DNA of 38,903 nt from an uncultured Bacteroidota bacterium (GTDB lineage: Bacteria > Bacteroidota > Bacteroidia > B-17B0 > Aurantibacillaceae), in assembly GCA_937873155.1 (NCBI GenBank), contig CALMVZ010000007.1, forward strand, positions 1-38,903, given 5' to 3'. Made by a program: the position numbers and the translations under genes. The notes under the pieces are model-generated. The model did no database searches. It had not been told where the DNA came from and saw only the letters and a list, made by a program, of their open reading frames with translations. Shown one piece after another: positions 14,650-23,764 of the stretch (position 1 is its first letter; each line of letters starts with the position of its first letter).

Positions 14650-16689
14650 ATGATAAACAAAGATCCCAACCATAAGCACACCTATGATCAGAAAGGTAAT
14701 ATTACCTGTTGCACATTGGAAGAAAAGATTGATAGAAAGACAGGTAAGCCTCATGCTCATTCAAAAAATGATGAACATAATCATAAAGATGGTGATGACC
14801 ACGACCATTCACATGAGTCGGAAGAAGGTGCAGATTTGAAAACCTATTTACCTGCCATCATCAGCTTTATTCTTTTAATGACTGGGATTGCTTTCGATAA
14901 CTGGCTTAAGCCATCATTCTTTAAAGATTACATACAGCTTGGCTGGTATATCGTTGCTTACCTACCCGTAGGTCTTCCTGTTATGAAAGATGCGGTTAGG
15001 GCTATTCGCAAGGGAGAGATATTCACTGAGTTTATTCTAATGACAATAGCAACCGTTGGGGCTTTTTTCATTAAAGAATATCCTGAAGGTGTTGCCGTGA
15101 TGTTATTTTATGCCATTGGTGAATTATTCCAGTCCGCAGCGGTTAACCGTGCCAAGCGTAGCATCAAAGCCTTGCTAGATATACGTCCCGATAAAGCGAA
15201 TGTTTTACGTAACGGTTTAATTACAGAAGTTTCACCGGACAACGTACAAGTGAATGAAATAATTCAGGTAAAGGCTGGTGAAAAAGTGGCCTTGGATGGT
15301 ACCATGCAGTCAGCGAGAAGCTCTTTTAATACAGCGGCTCTCACAGGAGAAAGTAAGCCAACTACCATTAAAGAAGGTGAAGCAGTATTGGCAGGAATGA
15401 TAAACATAGATAAAGTGGTGGAAATAAAAGTTACCAAAGTTTTTGGTGAAAGCTCTCTTGCACGTATTCTCGATATGGTGCAGAATGCAGGCTCACGCAA
15501 AGCACAAACCGAATTATTCATTAGGAAGTTCTCGAAAATATATACCCCCTTTGTAGTGTTGATGGCCATATTACTTACTTTACTGCCCTACCTCTTTGTT
15601 GATCAGTATGTGTTTTCACAGTGGTTGTACCGTGCGCTTATTTTCCTTGTGATCTCTTGTCCATGTGCTTTAGTTATTTCTATTCCGCTTGGTTACTTTG
15701 GGGGCATTGGTGCTGCATCACGTAATGGTATTTTATTCAAAGGCTCTAATTACCTCGACCTGATGAATAAAGTAAATGCTATTGTAATGGATAAAACAGG
15801 AACATTGACAAAAGGTGTATTCAAGGTTCAGGAAGTAAATGCAGTAAAACATTCCAAAGAAGAATTTGTCAGTATGGTAGCTGCTGTGGAATCTCAATCC
15901 AATCACCCGATTGCAAAAGCTATTGTTGAATATGTAGGAGACAAAATAAAGAATGTTTCAGTTACCAACGTAGAAGAAATTTCCGGTCATGGTTTAAAAG
16001 CAAGTTATCAGGGAGCAGTGATCTTAGCTGGTAATACGAAGCTGTTAAAGAAATTCAACATTACCTATCCGGCAGAAGTTGATGCAGTAACTGATACGAT
16101 TGTTGTAGCTGCAATTAATAATGAGTATGCCGGTTACATAACCATAGCGGATGAATTAAAAGAGGATGCAAAAGAAGCCGTTTCTGAAATGCACAAAAGT
16201 ATCCCAAAAATTGTGATGCTTTCCGGAGATAAACAAAGTGTAGTTGATAAGGTGGCCAAAGTATTGAACATTCAGGATGCTTTTGGAAATTTATTACCTG
16301 AACACAAGGTTGAGAAGGTTGAAGAACTAAAGAAAGATCACGCACGGGTAGTAGCGTTTGTAGGGGATGGCATCAACGATGCGCCCGTATTGGCACTAAG
16401 CGATATCGGAATAGCTATGGGTGGCCTTGGCAGTGATGCAGCTATTGAAACTGCTGATGTAGTAATACAAACCGATCAGCCTTCCAAAATTGTTACAGCG
16501 ATTAATATTAGCAAAACCACCAAAAAAATTGTTTGGCAGAATATTTCTCTGGCTTTCGGGGTAAAGGTTGTTGTATTAGCGTTAGGAGCCGGAGGACTGG
16601 CAACGATGTGGGAAGCTGTATTTGCTGATGTAGGCGTTGCTTTACTCGCCATATTAAATGCTGTTAGAATACAAAAAATGAAATTTTAA
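14650..16689 (+). CDS. P1B-type Zn/Cd-exporting ATPase
   Basis: This ATP-driven cation exporter moves Zn, Cd or Pb from the cytoplasm to the periplasm, where the Czc pump can take over. The 679-aa protein lacks a CxxC HMA domain. Instead residues 1-60 are rich in His, with one CC pair, and likely serve as a metal-binding tail. It carries TGES (232-235, actuator), the CPC motif (C337-P-C339), the phosphorylation site D381 in DKTGTLT, an HP locus (SNHP) and GDGIND (572-577). The last helix has an Asp in FADVGVALL, equivalent to the ZntA metal-site Asp. This favours divalent Zn/Cd over Cu. Length is normal for ATPases without HMA domains. A zntA/cadA name is reasonable but the exact metal is unproven. 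Confidence 0.94.
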   Translation: MINKDPNHKHTYDQKGNITCCTLEEKIDRKTGKPHAHSKNDEHNHKDGDDHDHSHESEEGADLKTYLPAIISFILLMTGIAFDNWLKPSFFKDYIQLGWYIVAYLPVGLPVMKDAVRAIRKGEIFTEFILMTIATVGAFFIKEYPEGVAVMLFYAIGELFQSAAVNRAKRSIKALLDIRPDKANVLRNGLITEVSPDNVQVNEIIQVKAGEKVALDGTMQSARSSFNTAALTGESKPTTIKEGEAVLAGMINIDKVVEIKVTKVFGESSLARILDMVQNAGSRKAQTELFIRKFSKIYTPFVVLMAILLTLLPYLFVDQYVFSQWLYRALIFLVISCPCALVISIPLGYFGGIGAASRNGILFKGSNYLDLMNKVNAIVMDKTGTLTKGVFKVQEVNAVKHSKEEFVSMVAAVESQSNHPIAKAIVEYVGDKIKNVSVTNVEEISGHGLKASYQGAVILAGNTKLLKKFNITYPAEVDAVTDTIVVAAINNEYAGYITIADELKEDAKEAVSEMHKSIPKIVMLSGDKQSVVDKVAKVLNIQDAFGNLLPEHKVEKVEELKKDHARVVAFVGDGINDAPVLALSDIGIAMGGLGSDAAIETADVVIQTDQPSKIVTAINISKTTKKIVWQNISLAFGVKVVVLALGAGGLATMWEAVFADVGVALLAILNAVRIQKMKF

Positions 16690-16704
16690 CGTAAAACTCA
16701 AATC

Positions 16705-17268
16705 ATGTTTTTACCACCGGTATTCCCAAGAAAATCTGTCACAATAATAAGTGCAGTTCTATTTTCAGTAATAGCCATCTATTTAGGATATGCAGCGCTT
16801 GGCATTATACCTGCATTCATATTTACCTTTGGTTACGCAGGTGGATTTTTAATATGGCTATTCGTTGAAAAAGAAGTTTCATTTAAAAGAATTGCAGCTC
16901 CATATTTTGTTACACTGTCTTTATTTGTCGTTCATAAAATTGAAGAACGCAAAATGGATTTCTTTCCGGCTCTTTCTGAACTCACAGGTGTGCCGGTTCC
17001 GGAGGCAACTTCATGGCAGGCCTTATCACTATACACTATAGCGTTCGCATGGCTACTCATTCCTTTATTAATATATAAGAGATTCTTGTTTGGCTATTAC
17101 TTAGCCTGGACATTTTTTGCATCAATGGGAATTACGGAATTGGCCCACTTCGTATTTCCATTTTTCAGAGATGAATCTTATGGCTATTTCCCGGGAATGT
17201 GGAGTGTAATTCTATTAGCACCTGCTGCATGGTGGGGTATGTATAAACTTATTACAGCACAGAAATGA
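16705..17268 (+). CDS. HxxEE-motif integral membrane protein
   Basis: This is a 187-aa protein with about six hydrophobic segments. Residues 77-81 read HKIEE at the edge of a membrane helix, matching the HxxEE motif that defines a small family of uncharacterised membrane proteins. A second polar pair, E-L-A-H, lies within a later helix (about 144-147). Such membrane-embedded His/Glu residues could bind metal or form a catalytic site. The gene starts 15 bp after the P-type ATPase stop, so it is almost certainly co-transcribed with it. Family membership is suggestive and the function unknown. Confidence 0.65.
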   Translation: MFLPPVFPRKSVTIISAVLFSVIAIYLGYAALGIIPAFIFTFGYAGGFLIWLFVEKEVSFKRIAAPYFVTLSLFVVHKIEERKMDFFPALSELTGVPVPEATSWQALSLYTIAFAWLLIPLLIYKRFLFGYYLAWTFFASMGITELAHFVFPFFRDESYGYFPGMWSVILLAPAAWWGMYKLITAQK

Positions 17269-17331
17269 TTCGGATTTTGCTTAGCCAATATAAAATGACT
17301 AAAACGAAAAGTAAACTTTGATTATACAGCA

Positions 17332-17985
17332 ATGTTAATAGAAAAAATAAAAATAATTCGGAGAAAGGCCTTGAGACTTTTAGAGCTTAGACCCATTCAT
17401 AGAGTTATACGTCAATTAAAACAGAACGATTACCTGATCATGGATCATGTCTTAGAAGTGTATGGTTATACAGGAGAGTTTCATACCCTTGATTACGTCA
17501 AATACGTAAACCAATTGGATATTTGGGAGATAGATCCTACCTGTGAAATTCACCTCAAAAACAATTTACCGCGAGCAAATGTAAAAATAACTGACTCATA
17601 TGCTGAATTGCGGAAAACGGATGAAAGATTTGACACTGTTGTACTTGATAACCCAAGAGGAATTTTCGGAGATGAAAAGTGTGAGCATTTTGAGATAATT
17701 GAGGATTGTTTTCGTGTATTGACAGATAGGTCTGTACTGATCGCTAATATAATCCCTGATATATTAGTAAGCAAATACGTCACGCCGAAGGAAACAGTCT
17801 TTATGCATATACTTAAAAGAAAGTCATTCTATAGGCATGAAGATGGCATATCAATTTCTGAGCAGCACTTTAGCACATTTTATACCGATATGGCTTGCAA
17901 AAATGGTTTTATTGTTAGGAATATTTTCTTCGTGAAAAGAAATTACTTATTTACTTATATCATTCTATGCTTAGAAAAGAATTAG
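17332..17985 (+). CDS. SAM-dependent methyltransferase-like protein
   Basis: This 217-aa soluble protein appears to have a class I Rossmann methyltransferase fold. A first strand and glycine loop lie at about 40-52 (VLEVYGYTGEFHTL, less glycine-rich than usual). An acidic residue ends strand 2 (DIWEID, 63-68), followed by NVKITDSY (83-90) and FDTVVLDNPRG (100-110) in the motif IV position. The weak motif I leaves open a divergent or SAM-independent role. The substrate is unknown. It follows the HxxEE gene within the island; why a methyltransferase sits in a metal-export operon is not clear. Confidence 0.6.
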   Translation: MLIEKIKIIRRKALRLLELRPIHRVIRQLKQNDYLIMDHVLEVYGYTGEFHTLDYVKYVNQLDIWEIDPTCEIHLKNNLPRANVKITDSYAELRKTDERFDTVVLDNPRGIFGDEKCEHFEIIEDCFRVLTDRSVLIANIIPDILVSKYVTPKETVFMHILKRKSFYRHEDGISISEQHFSTFYTDMACKNGFIVRNIFFVKRNYLFTYIILCLEKN

Positions 17986-18030
17986 TAATTATACAAACAG
18001 GATGTTAAACTATTTAATTTATAATTAGCA

Positions 18031-18540
18031 ATGAAGGAAAGAACGGGAAAATATTTTTTTATACTACTGCTGCTTCCTTTTGCGGTTTTAAGTCAGTTCA
18101 GGAAAGTGGAGTTTGGTGTAGATGGTTTAACATGTTCAGCATGCTCAAGAGCAGTTGAATTGAGTATTAGAAAACTGAGCTTCGTTGATAGTGTAATCAT
18201 GAATCTTGAACATACAAATGGTGAGATATTTTTCAAAAAGGAAGAAGACGTTAGTATCAGAAAAATTGCTGATGCCATAACAGATGCCGGATTCTCTGTG
18301 CGATATATTACTGTTTTTTTCAATTTCAGCAATCTGTCTGTAAGTGATAATTTTTGCTGGAACTACAAAAATCAGGAGTATCTTTTTATAAAAACTGGAT
18401 CCAGGATTCTAAACGGGGAATTTCAATTAAAAGTGATTGGAAGAAAATACCTCACTAAAACAGAAATGAAAAAATGGAGTACTACACTTAAAAACGCTAA
18501 AGGATGTAATCAAAAAAATGCCTACTATATATCGTTATAA
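18031..18540 (+). CDS. exported HMA-domain (CxxC) metal-binding protein
   Basis: This is a 169-aa protein with a signal peptide (about 1-21, hydrophobic LLLLPFAVLS then Q) and a ferredoxin-like HMA domain at about 24-92. GLTCSACSR carries the metal-binding pair C35-x-x-C38. About 75 further residues, with a Cys near 157, are not recognised. HMA domains deliver Cu, Zn or Cd, and export to the periplasm is unusual compared with cytosolic chaperones. Its stop codon overlaps the start of the next gene by 23 bp, implying translational coupling with the outer-membrane barrel protein. Confidence 0.83.
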   Translation: MKERTGKYFFILLLLPFAVLSQFRKVEFGVDGLTCSACSRAVELSIRKLSFVDSVIMNLEHTNGEIFFKKEEDVSIRKIADAITDAGFSVRYITVFFNFSNLSVSDNFCWNYKNQEYLFIKTGSRILNGEFQLKVIGRKYLTKTEMKKWSTTLKNAKGCNQKNAYYISL

Positions 18541-19537
18541 TAGAATCATTATTTTAACCGGATTGTTGGTTGTCGCTGTAATCTCTCAGGCACAGGAACT
18601 TTTTCCACATAATGAACCGGCTAGCAATTTACCTAAGCGGGTGATAGGCATTAGACCCTTTTTTAAAGCTTATCCTGAATTAGGAGTGGTGCGGCAAATG
18701 TACGCGCTAAGATTAATGTATGGCTTGACACCAAAACTTACAATCATGGGAACCATAAGCGTTACTAATCACCATGGAAAAGATCTGCCGCCAAATCTGG
18801 TATCGCATATTCATTCGGGTACACAAACCGTTTATTCGACAAACAATATACAGCGTGGCATAAAGTATCCATATTTATTTAGTGGGATTTATTTATATGC
18901 TAAATACAGATTTATTACTGTCGACAGAAAAAACGAACATTTCCGTATGGCAGCATACGCCGATTGGTCAAACGTAGGCGTACCGCACGATGAAGCAGAA
19001 CCCAGTCTTATGGATGATACGAAAGGCTACGGAGGCGGATTAATAGCAACATATCTTAAAAATCATTTTGCAGCATCATTTACCGGTGGCTTTATAATTC
19101 CGGGACATTATAATGGGTATTCCCCAGATCCCGGGTCGCCTGATGTACCAACTCGCATACAATATGGCAAGGCAGCTATTTACAATTTGTCTTTTGGCTA
19201 CTTGTGGTTTCCAAAGCAATATTCAGATTATGGCCAAACTAATATTAATCTGTATATGGAATTTATTGGTAAATCTTATGAAGCGGCAAAGGTCACCCAA
19301 TTTGGCTATGTCAACGTACCAATACAAACACCGTTGCTTGAAAAAGGAAATTACATTGAACTGCATCCTTCAGTTCAGGCCATATTTAATTCCAACCTGA
19401 GAATAGATCTGTCAATAGGGCTTCCAATAGTTAGACGTTCCTATGCGAGATTCTATCCGGTTTTTTACCTGGGGATACAGCGTTATTTATTTCCTAAATT
19501 AAAAAAGAAGACTTCTAAAACTAAAGAAAATGAATAG
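18518..19537 (+). CDS. outer-membrane beta-barrel protein of the metal island
   Basis: This 339-aa protein has a signal peptide (cleavage after SQAQ, about residue 26) and alternating amphipathic strands ending in aromatic residues (for example YGGGLIATYLKNHF, AIYNLSFGYLWF, FYLGIQRYLF), typical of a transporter-like barrel. Residues 88-104 hold several His (HHGKD, HIHSG). It overlaps the HMA-domain gene by 23 bp and the next small gene by 8 bp, so the three are translated together. The barrel may be the outer-membrane partner of the exported HMA protein. Substrate and direction of transport are unknown. Confidence 0.75.
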   Translation: MPTIYRYNRIIILTGLLVVAVISQAQELFPHNEPASNLPKRVIGIRPFFKAYPELGVVRQMYALRLMYGLTPKLTIMGTISVTNHHGKDLPPNLVSHIHSGTQTVYSTNNIQRGIKYPYLFSGIYLYAKYRFITVDRKNEHFRMAAYADWSNVGVPHDEAEPSLMDDTKGYGGGLIATYLKNHFAASFTGGFIIPGHYNGYSPDPGSPDVPTRIQYGKAAIYNLSFGYLWFPKQYSDYGQTNINLYMEFIGKSYEAAKVTQFGYVNVPIQTPLLEKGNYIELHPSVQAIFNSNLRIDLSIGLPIVRRSYARFYPVFYLGIQRYLFPKLKKKTSKTKENE

Positions 19538-19895
19538 GTTATTCTTCATATTTGTTTTCCTTAGCATCTTACTGCAAAACTTTAGTAAGATTTACATTTT
19601 ATTGCGCTTTGAAATGAACCAAGATTATATCGAAAAGAACTTATGTATAAAAAAAGATGAACCCGATAATTGTTGTAAAGGAAAATGTTACTTAAATAAA
19701 CAATTAGAAGAAGATGAAGAAAAGCAGAAGCCGCAGACCTCAGATAATTTAAAGGAAAAAGAAGATATCCAGTATTGCGAAAGCGTATTAACTACTTTGC
19801 TTGGCACATTTGAATTAACAGAAATAGTTTCAGAATATATACTCACCGCATCCTTAGGGATAGGTATTTCTGTTTTTCGGCCGCCAAAAGTTTGA
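19530..19895 (+). CDS. small Cys-rich envelope protein
   Basis: This is a 121-aa protein with an N-terminal hydrophobic segment, then NQDYIEKNLCIKKD, CCKGKCYLNKQL and a charged Glu/Lys stretch. The pattern LC-x(9)-CC-x-x-x-C-Y-L-x-K-x-L is a recurring one in small Bacteroidota proteins near metal and TonB genes, where the cysteines may bind metal. A second hydrophobic stretch lies near the C-terminus. It overlaps the preceding barrel gene by 8 bp. Function is unassigned. Confidence 0.7.
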   Translation: MNRLFFIFVFLSILLQNFSKIYILLRFEMNQDYIEKNLCIKKDEPDNCCKGKCYLNKQLEEDEEKQKPQTSDNLKEKEDIQYCESVLTTLLGTFELTEIVSEYILTASLGIGISVFRPPKV

Positions 19896-19942
19896 TTGTT
19901 TATACCGTCTTTAAATAGTATTAATTCAAACATAAATAAACA

Positions 19943-20887
19943 ATGAAAAAAAATTTATTGGCTGTCAGTGCTTTACTGTTAAGCATTAACAACCTGTTAG
20001 CTCAATGTGCCTGTTGCGCCGGAGCAGGTTCTGCTCTGAATAGCGACAATAGCAACGGCGTATTCACATTAAACAAAAAACAATTTTCGATTGAAGCCAT
20101 AGGTGATTATAGGACAATTATGGTCGAAGAAACCGGAGGGCATCATGAAAGCGGTGGTGATTCTACAGCAGTTGAAGAAACTCCACTGACCAGTATTTTT
20201 CTTAGTTCTATAGGTTTAAAATATGGAGTAACTAAACGAATTACCCTTTCAGCAATACTTCCCTACGCCATACTTAATACAAGCAAAGGTAGTGACAATG
20301 GACTCGGTGATCTTATGTTTACCGGGACATTTAATGTTGTGCAAAAAAACACATTTAACCTGGCGCTATCTTTAGGAGTTGAATTTCCCACTGGAGTAGA
20401 AAAGGGTTCTGCGTTTGATGAAACAACTGTAGTAGTAGGTTCCGGTTCATTTGATCCGATACTCAGTATTGCAGCATCTAAAAGATGGAATAAACTTACA
20501 CTCATTGGCAGTGCCTTTCACAGGCAAACTACCGTAGGGTTTGAAAACACGACGTACAGCAGTGTGTCACTTCAAAATCTTATGCTATCCTACACTATCA
20601 AAGGTCATGGAAATTCTTGCGAAGCCGATAGTGTTTGTTTGAAGCATAAGATTAACTGGAATATTAACGGTGGATATTATGGTGAATGGTTGGGTTCGAT
20701 AAAGGAAGGAGATGAAGTAGATCCTAATTCAGGTTATTATGTGGGCTTTGCTACATTAGGAACAAGCCTGTCAATTAAAAACTGGAGCATCCCCTTAACT
20801 TTTTCTTATCCCTTAATTCAGCAGATGAACGGCCAGCAAAATATGGCAGGAGCTAGAGTACGTTTAGGCATTTCAAAGAAGTTTTAG
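19943..20887 (+). CDS. outer-membrane transporter-like barrel with N-terminal Cys cluster
   Basis: This is a 314-aa protein with a signal peptide cleaved at LLAQ (about residue 21). The mature protein begins CACCAGAGSA, a compact Cys cluster that could bind a soft metal at the periplasmic end of a barrel. A HHESGG stretch (about 67-72) adds possible ligands. The remainder is antiparallel beta with a terminal Phe (RLGISKKF), the usual signal for barrel assembly. Similar barrels occur beside metal or cytochrome genes in Bacteroidota. A strong terminator follows, ending this transcription unit. Confidence 0.78.
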   Translation: MKKNLLAVSALLLSINNLLAQCACCAGAGSALNSDNSNGVFTLNKKQFSIEAIGDYRTIMVEETGGHHESGGDSTAVEETPLTSIFLSSIGLKYGVTKRITLSAILPYAILNTSKGSDNGLGDLMFTGTFNVVQKNTFNLALSLGVEFPTGVEKGSAFDETTVVVGSGSFDPILSIAASKRWNKLTLIGSAFHRQTTVGFENTTYSSVSLQNLMLSYTIKGHGNSCEADSVCLKHKINWNINGGYYGEWLGSIKEGDEVDPNSGYYVGFATLGTSLSIKNWSIPLTFSYPLIQQMNGQQNMAGARVRLGISKKF

Positions 20888-20892
20888 AAATA

Positions 20893-20930
20893 AAGGCCCT
20901 GTTAAACAAACGACAGGGCCCTTATTTAAA
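20893..20930 (+). terminator. rho-independent terminator
   Basis: GGCCCTGT (20895-20902) pairs with ACAGGGCC (20913-20920) around a 10-nt loop, with an AT-rich tail. It closes the long + strand metal operon series that starts at the Cys-rich gene. The next gene begins about 100 bp later. Confidence 0.85.
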
Positions 20931-21026
20931 TTCAAATTGAAAATAATAACCTCGGTTTAACCTTAAGGATTTTAAGAGAACCTGATTATTGATAAAGTAG
21001 TTAACAAGTATAAATAAAGAAGAAGT

Positions 21027-21404
21027 ATGAAAACCAAAACAATGATCGCAGTGATAACCATTCTGATTATAGCTTCTTGTAAAAAGGAAGGAACAGGCGG
21101 CCGGGCTGATATAACAACAATTGTTCAGCATCATGGTAAAAACATTCCATTCTCTACAGTTTATGTAAAGTATGGCGCTAAAGATTTTCCGGGGCAGGAC
21201 GTAAGCAAATATGATGCGAACCAAAAAACGGATAAGGAGGGGCATACTTCCTTTAAAAGTTTAAAAAGAGGAGACTATTATTTTTTTTGCGTTGGCTACG
21301 ATAGCGCGATTGCCGCAATTGTTAAGGGTGGTATAGGGATAGAGATTAAAAGAAAAGAAAGAAAAAATGCATTTGAAAAATTTTTGCCTGTAACAGAAGA
21401 TTAG
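21027..21404 (+). CDS. lipoprotein with predicted Ig/prealbumin-like fold
   Basis: This 125-aa protein has a lipobox IIASC (C18) followed by KKEG. The mature part has an alternating beta pattern and a DKEGHTSFKSLKRGDYYFF stretch like that of carboxypeptidase-regulatory/SpaA-like beta-sandwich modules. These are often small envelope adaptors. It is followed 11 bp later by a barrel protein, so the two probably act together at the outer membrane. No enzymatic motif is seen. Confidence 0.72.
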   Translation: MKTKTMIAVITILIIASCKKEGTGGRADITTIVQHHGKNIPFSTVYVKYGAKDFPGQDVSKYDANQKTDKEGHTSFKSLKRGDYYFFCVGYDSAIAAIVKGGIGIEIKRKERKNAFEKFLPVTED

Positions 21405-21415
21405 ATTGTAAAATT

Positions 21416-22243
21416 ATGCAAAGAAAACTTATTTCAACTTTCATTTTTCTTTTTATGATTGGTTCTGCAGTTTCGCAAACTGGCGGAAGGGTTTATTTTG
21501 GATGGGGATACAACCGGGATTGGTATAGTAAAAGTGACATCCGTTTGCAAAATAGTAACCCGCAATTAATAAATGGAAAATACTATACGTATGATTTTAC
21601 TGTGTATGATGCCGCAGCAAAAGACAGGCCGGATTTTAACCAGATAACAGATGTGGTAAATATCACAATACCTCAATTTAGTTTCAGGATCGGATATTAT
21701 TTAGGGAACAAAAAAGATTTTGGAATTGAATTGAATTACGATCATGCAAAATATGTGGTTAACGATTATCAAAAAGTACGGGTAAAAGGACAGATAAGTG
21801 GCGATTACTTTGATAAAGATACCATCCTTGATCCGAAAACATTTCTTCATTTTGAACATACGGATGGAGCTAACTTTTGGATGATGAATTTTGTGAAGAG
21901 ATGGAAATTAGTTGAATCAAAAAATCAAAAGAATAATATCGCCTTCATACTAAAACCCGGAATAGGCATTGTTTATCCGCGTACAGATGTAACAATATTT
22001 GGCAACAGAATAAACAATGAGTGGAAAATTTCCGGAATGATCGCCGGCATAGAACTTGGCCTCCGTGCTGAATTTTTAAAATATGGATTTATCGAGTTTA
22101 CTGGTAAAGGTGCTTATGCTAACTATATGAACGCAATTGTACAAGGTAAAGGTTACGGAAAAGCGAGTCATAAATTTTGGGTCGGAGAAGCCGTCCTGAT
22201 AGTAGGATATCAGTTGGGTATAAAGAATAACAAATTAAAGTAA
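21416..22243 (+). CDS. outer-membrane beta-barrel protein
   Basis: This is a 275-aa protein with a signal peptide (IGSAVSQ, cleavage about residue 20). Strands are rich in Tyr/Trp/Phe, with GWGYNRDWYSKSD near the mature N-terminus and HFEHTDGANFWMMNFVKRW around 141-160. The C-terminal VGEAVLIVGYQLG resembles a closing strand. This barrel type recurs in Bacteroidota, but its function is not known to me. It is probably paired with the preceding lipoprotein. Confidence 0.7.
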   Translation: MQRKLISTFIFLFMIGSAVSQTGGRVYFGWGYNRDWYSKSDIRLQNSNPQLINGKYYTYDFTVYDAAAKDRPDFNQITDVVNITIPQFSFRIGYYLGNKKDFGIELNYDHAKYVVNDYQKVRVKGQISGDYFDKDTILDPKTFLHFEHTDGANFWMMNFVKRWKLVESKNQKNNIAFILKPGIGIVYPRTDVTIFGNRINNEWKISGMIAGIELGLRAEFLKYGFIEFTGKGAYANYMNAIVQGKGYGKASHKFWVGEAVLIVGYQLGIKNNKLK

Positions 22244-22261
22244 CGCTTAATAAAATGTATT

Positions 22262-23758
22262 ATGCATAAATTATCTGATTTTAAATTCTTGAACGCATAC
22301 AATCGCTTAAAAGTGATTTTTAGTATGTTATTTCCGTCAATAATACTACTTTCTAATTGCACAAAAGATAAAGTAGCATTGGATTACACCGGCACTGGTT
22401 ACCCTCAGGATGTCGGTAAAATAGTAATGACCAAATGTGCAACAAGTGGTTGCCATAATGAACAAAGCAAGGAAGCGGCTGGAGGATTATCCCTTGTTTC
22501 TTGGGATAAACTATTTGAAGGTAGCAATGGTGGTTCGGTCGTAATTCCTTATCGTCCCGATTTCAGCACGTTCATTTTTTACACGAACTCCTACAATCAA
22601 TTCGGCACAATTCAGCTCGTTCCAAAAATGCCCTATAATGAAGATCCGCTTTCAAAAGAAGAAATCGATTGCCTTTACCATTGGATTAAAAATGGTGCAC
22701 CCAATGCACAAGGGCAAATTAAATTTGCAGACAATCCTGATCGAAAAAAATTCTATGTATCAAATCAGGGGTGTGATGAAGTTACCGTGTTTGATGCGGC
22801 AACCATGTTAGCTATGAGATTACAAAACGTAGGAAAGATTCCTGGTTATGTTGAAGCGCCGCACTTTATTAAGATATCTCCGGATAACCGGTATTGGTAT
22901 GTTTCATTTCTTGGCGCTCAAGTATTTCAAAAATACAGCACAAGCGACAATGCATTCATAGGCGAAGCAAATATAGGTTTCGGAAGCTGGAATACGTTTG
23001 CGCTTTCGTCGGATGGTAAATACGCTTATTTAGCAGATTGGTCCAGTAACGGAAAAGTAAAGCAGGTTAAAACCGATAGCATGATCGTAAAGAATACCAT
23101 TGGCGGATTACAGTGGCCGCATGGCACTGCACTTAATGCCACTGATGATACAGTGTATGTGACATCACAATTCGGTAATTACATCTTTAAGATGCCGACA
23201 GATTTTTCCAATGTATACCAGATAGTTTTAGATGGTACAACAATTCCAAATAATACACCCAGCTTGGATCCGCACGAAATTTTTATGAATCCGGGGCTTC
23301 CGGCGTATTACATAAGTTGTCAGAAGTCAAATGAAATTAAAGTAGTGAATAAGATCACAAATCAGGTTACTGCAACTATTCCCGTTGGTGATTATCCCCA
23401 GGAAATGGCATTATCCCCTTCTAAAAAATATTTATTTGTCTCATGTATGGAAGATGTAACAACATTCGGTAGTAGCAAAAGAGGTTCAGTGTATGTTATA
23501 GATTGCGTAACAAACACAGTAATAAAATCTGTTTATACGGGTCATCAGCCACACGGCTTAATGGTGGATGAAGCAAACAAACGGGTATATGTTACCAATC
23601 GTAATGTAATTTCGGGCGGGCCGGCACCACACCATGCGGCAGCTTGCAATGGCAAGAACGGTTACGTTACAGCTATTGATTTAAACACTTTGGATTTAGT
23701 TCCAAAGTTTAAAACAGAAGTATCAGTCGATCCGTATGGATATTCTATAACACATTAA
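22262..23758 (+). CDS. cytochrome c-like lipoprotein with YVTN beta-propeller
   Basis: This is a 498-aa lipoprotein (LLSNC, C33). Residues 50-150 resemble a cytochrome c domain of the kind found before propellers. The haem site reads C59-ATSG-C64-H65, a CX4CH spacing instead of CXXCH, and a candidate distal Met lies in KMPYNEDP. Residues 160-498 form a YVTN/YncE-type propeller with repeated blades (FYVSNQGCDEVTVFD, YISCQKSNEIKVV, VYVTNRN). The chain could carry an electron or bind a small ligand at the outer-membrane periplasmic face. It is 7 bp upstream of the His-rich gene. Haem attachment is inferred from the motif only. Confidence 0.82.
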   Translation: MHKLSDFKFLNAYNRLKVIFSMLFPSIILLSNCTKDKVALDYTGTGYPQDVGKIVMTKCATSGCHNEQSKEAAGGLSLVSWDKLFEGSNGGSVVIPYRPDFSTFIFYTNSYNQFGTIQLVPKMPYNEDPLSKEEIDCLYHWIKNGAPNAQGQIKFADNPDRKKFYVSNQGCDEVTVFDAATMLAMRLQNVGKIPGYVEAPHFIKISPDNRYWYVSFLGAQVFQKYSTSDNAFIGEANIGFGSWNTFALSSDGKYAYLADWSSNGKVKQVKTDSMIVKNTIGGLQWPHGTALNATDDTVYVTSQFGNYIFKMPTDFSNVYQIVLDGTTIPNNTPSLDPHEIFMNPGLPAYYISCQKSNEIKVVNKITNQVTATIPVGDYPQEMALSPSKKYLFVSCMEDVTTFGSSKRGSVYVIDCVTNTVIKSVYTGHQPHGLMVDEANKRVYVTNRNVISGGPAPHHAAACNGKNGYVTAIDLNTLDLVPKFKTEVSVDPYGYSITH

Positions 23759-23764
23759 AAACAC

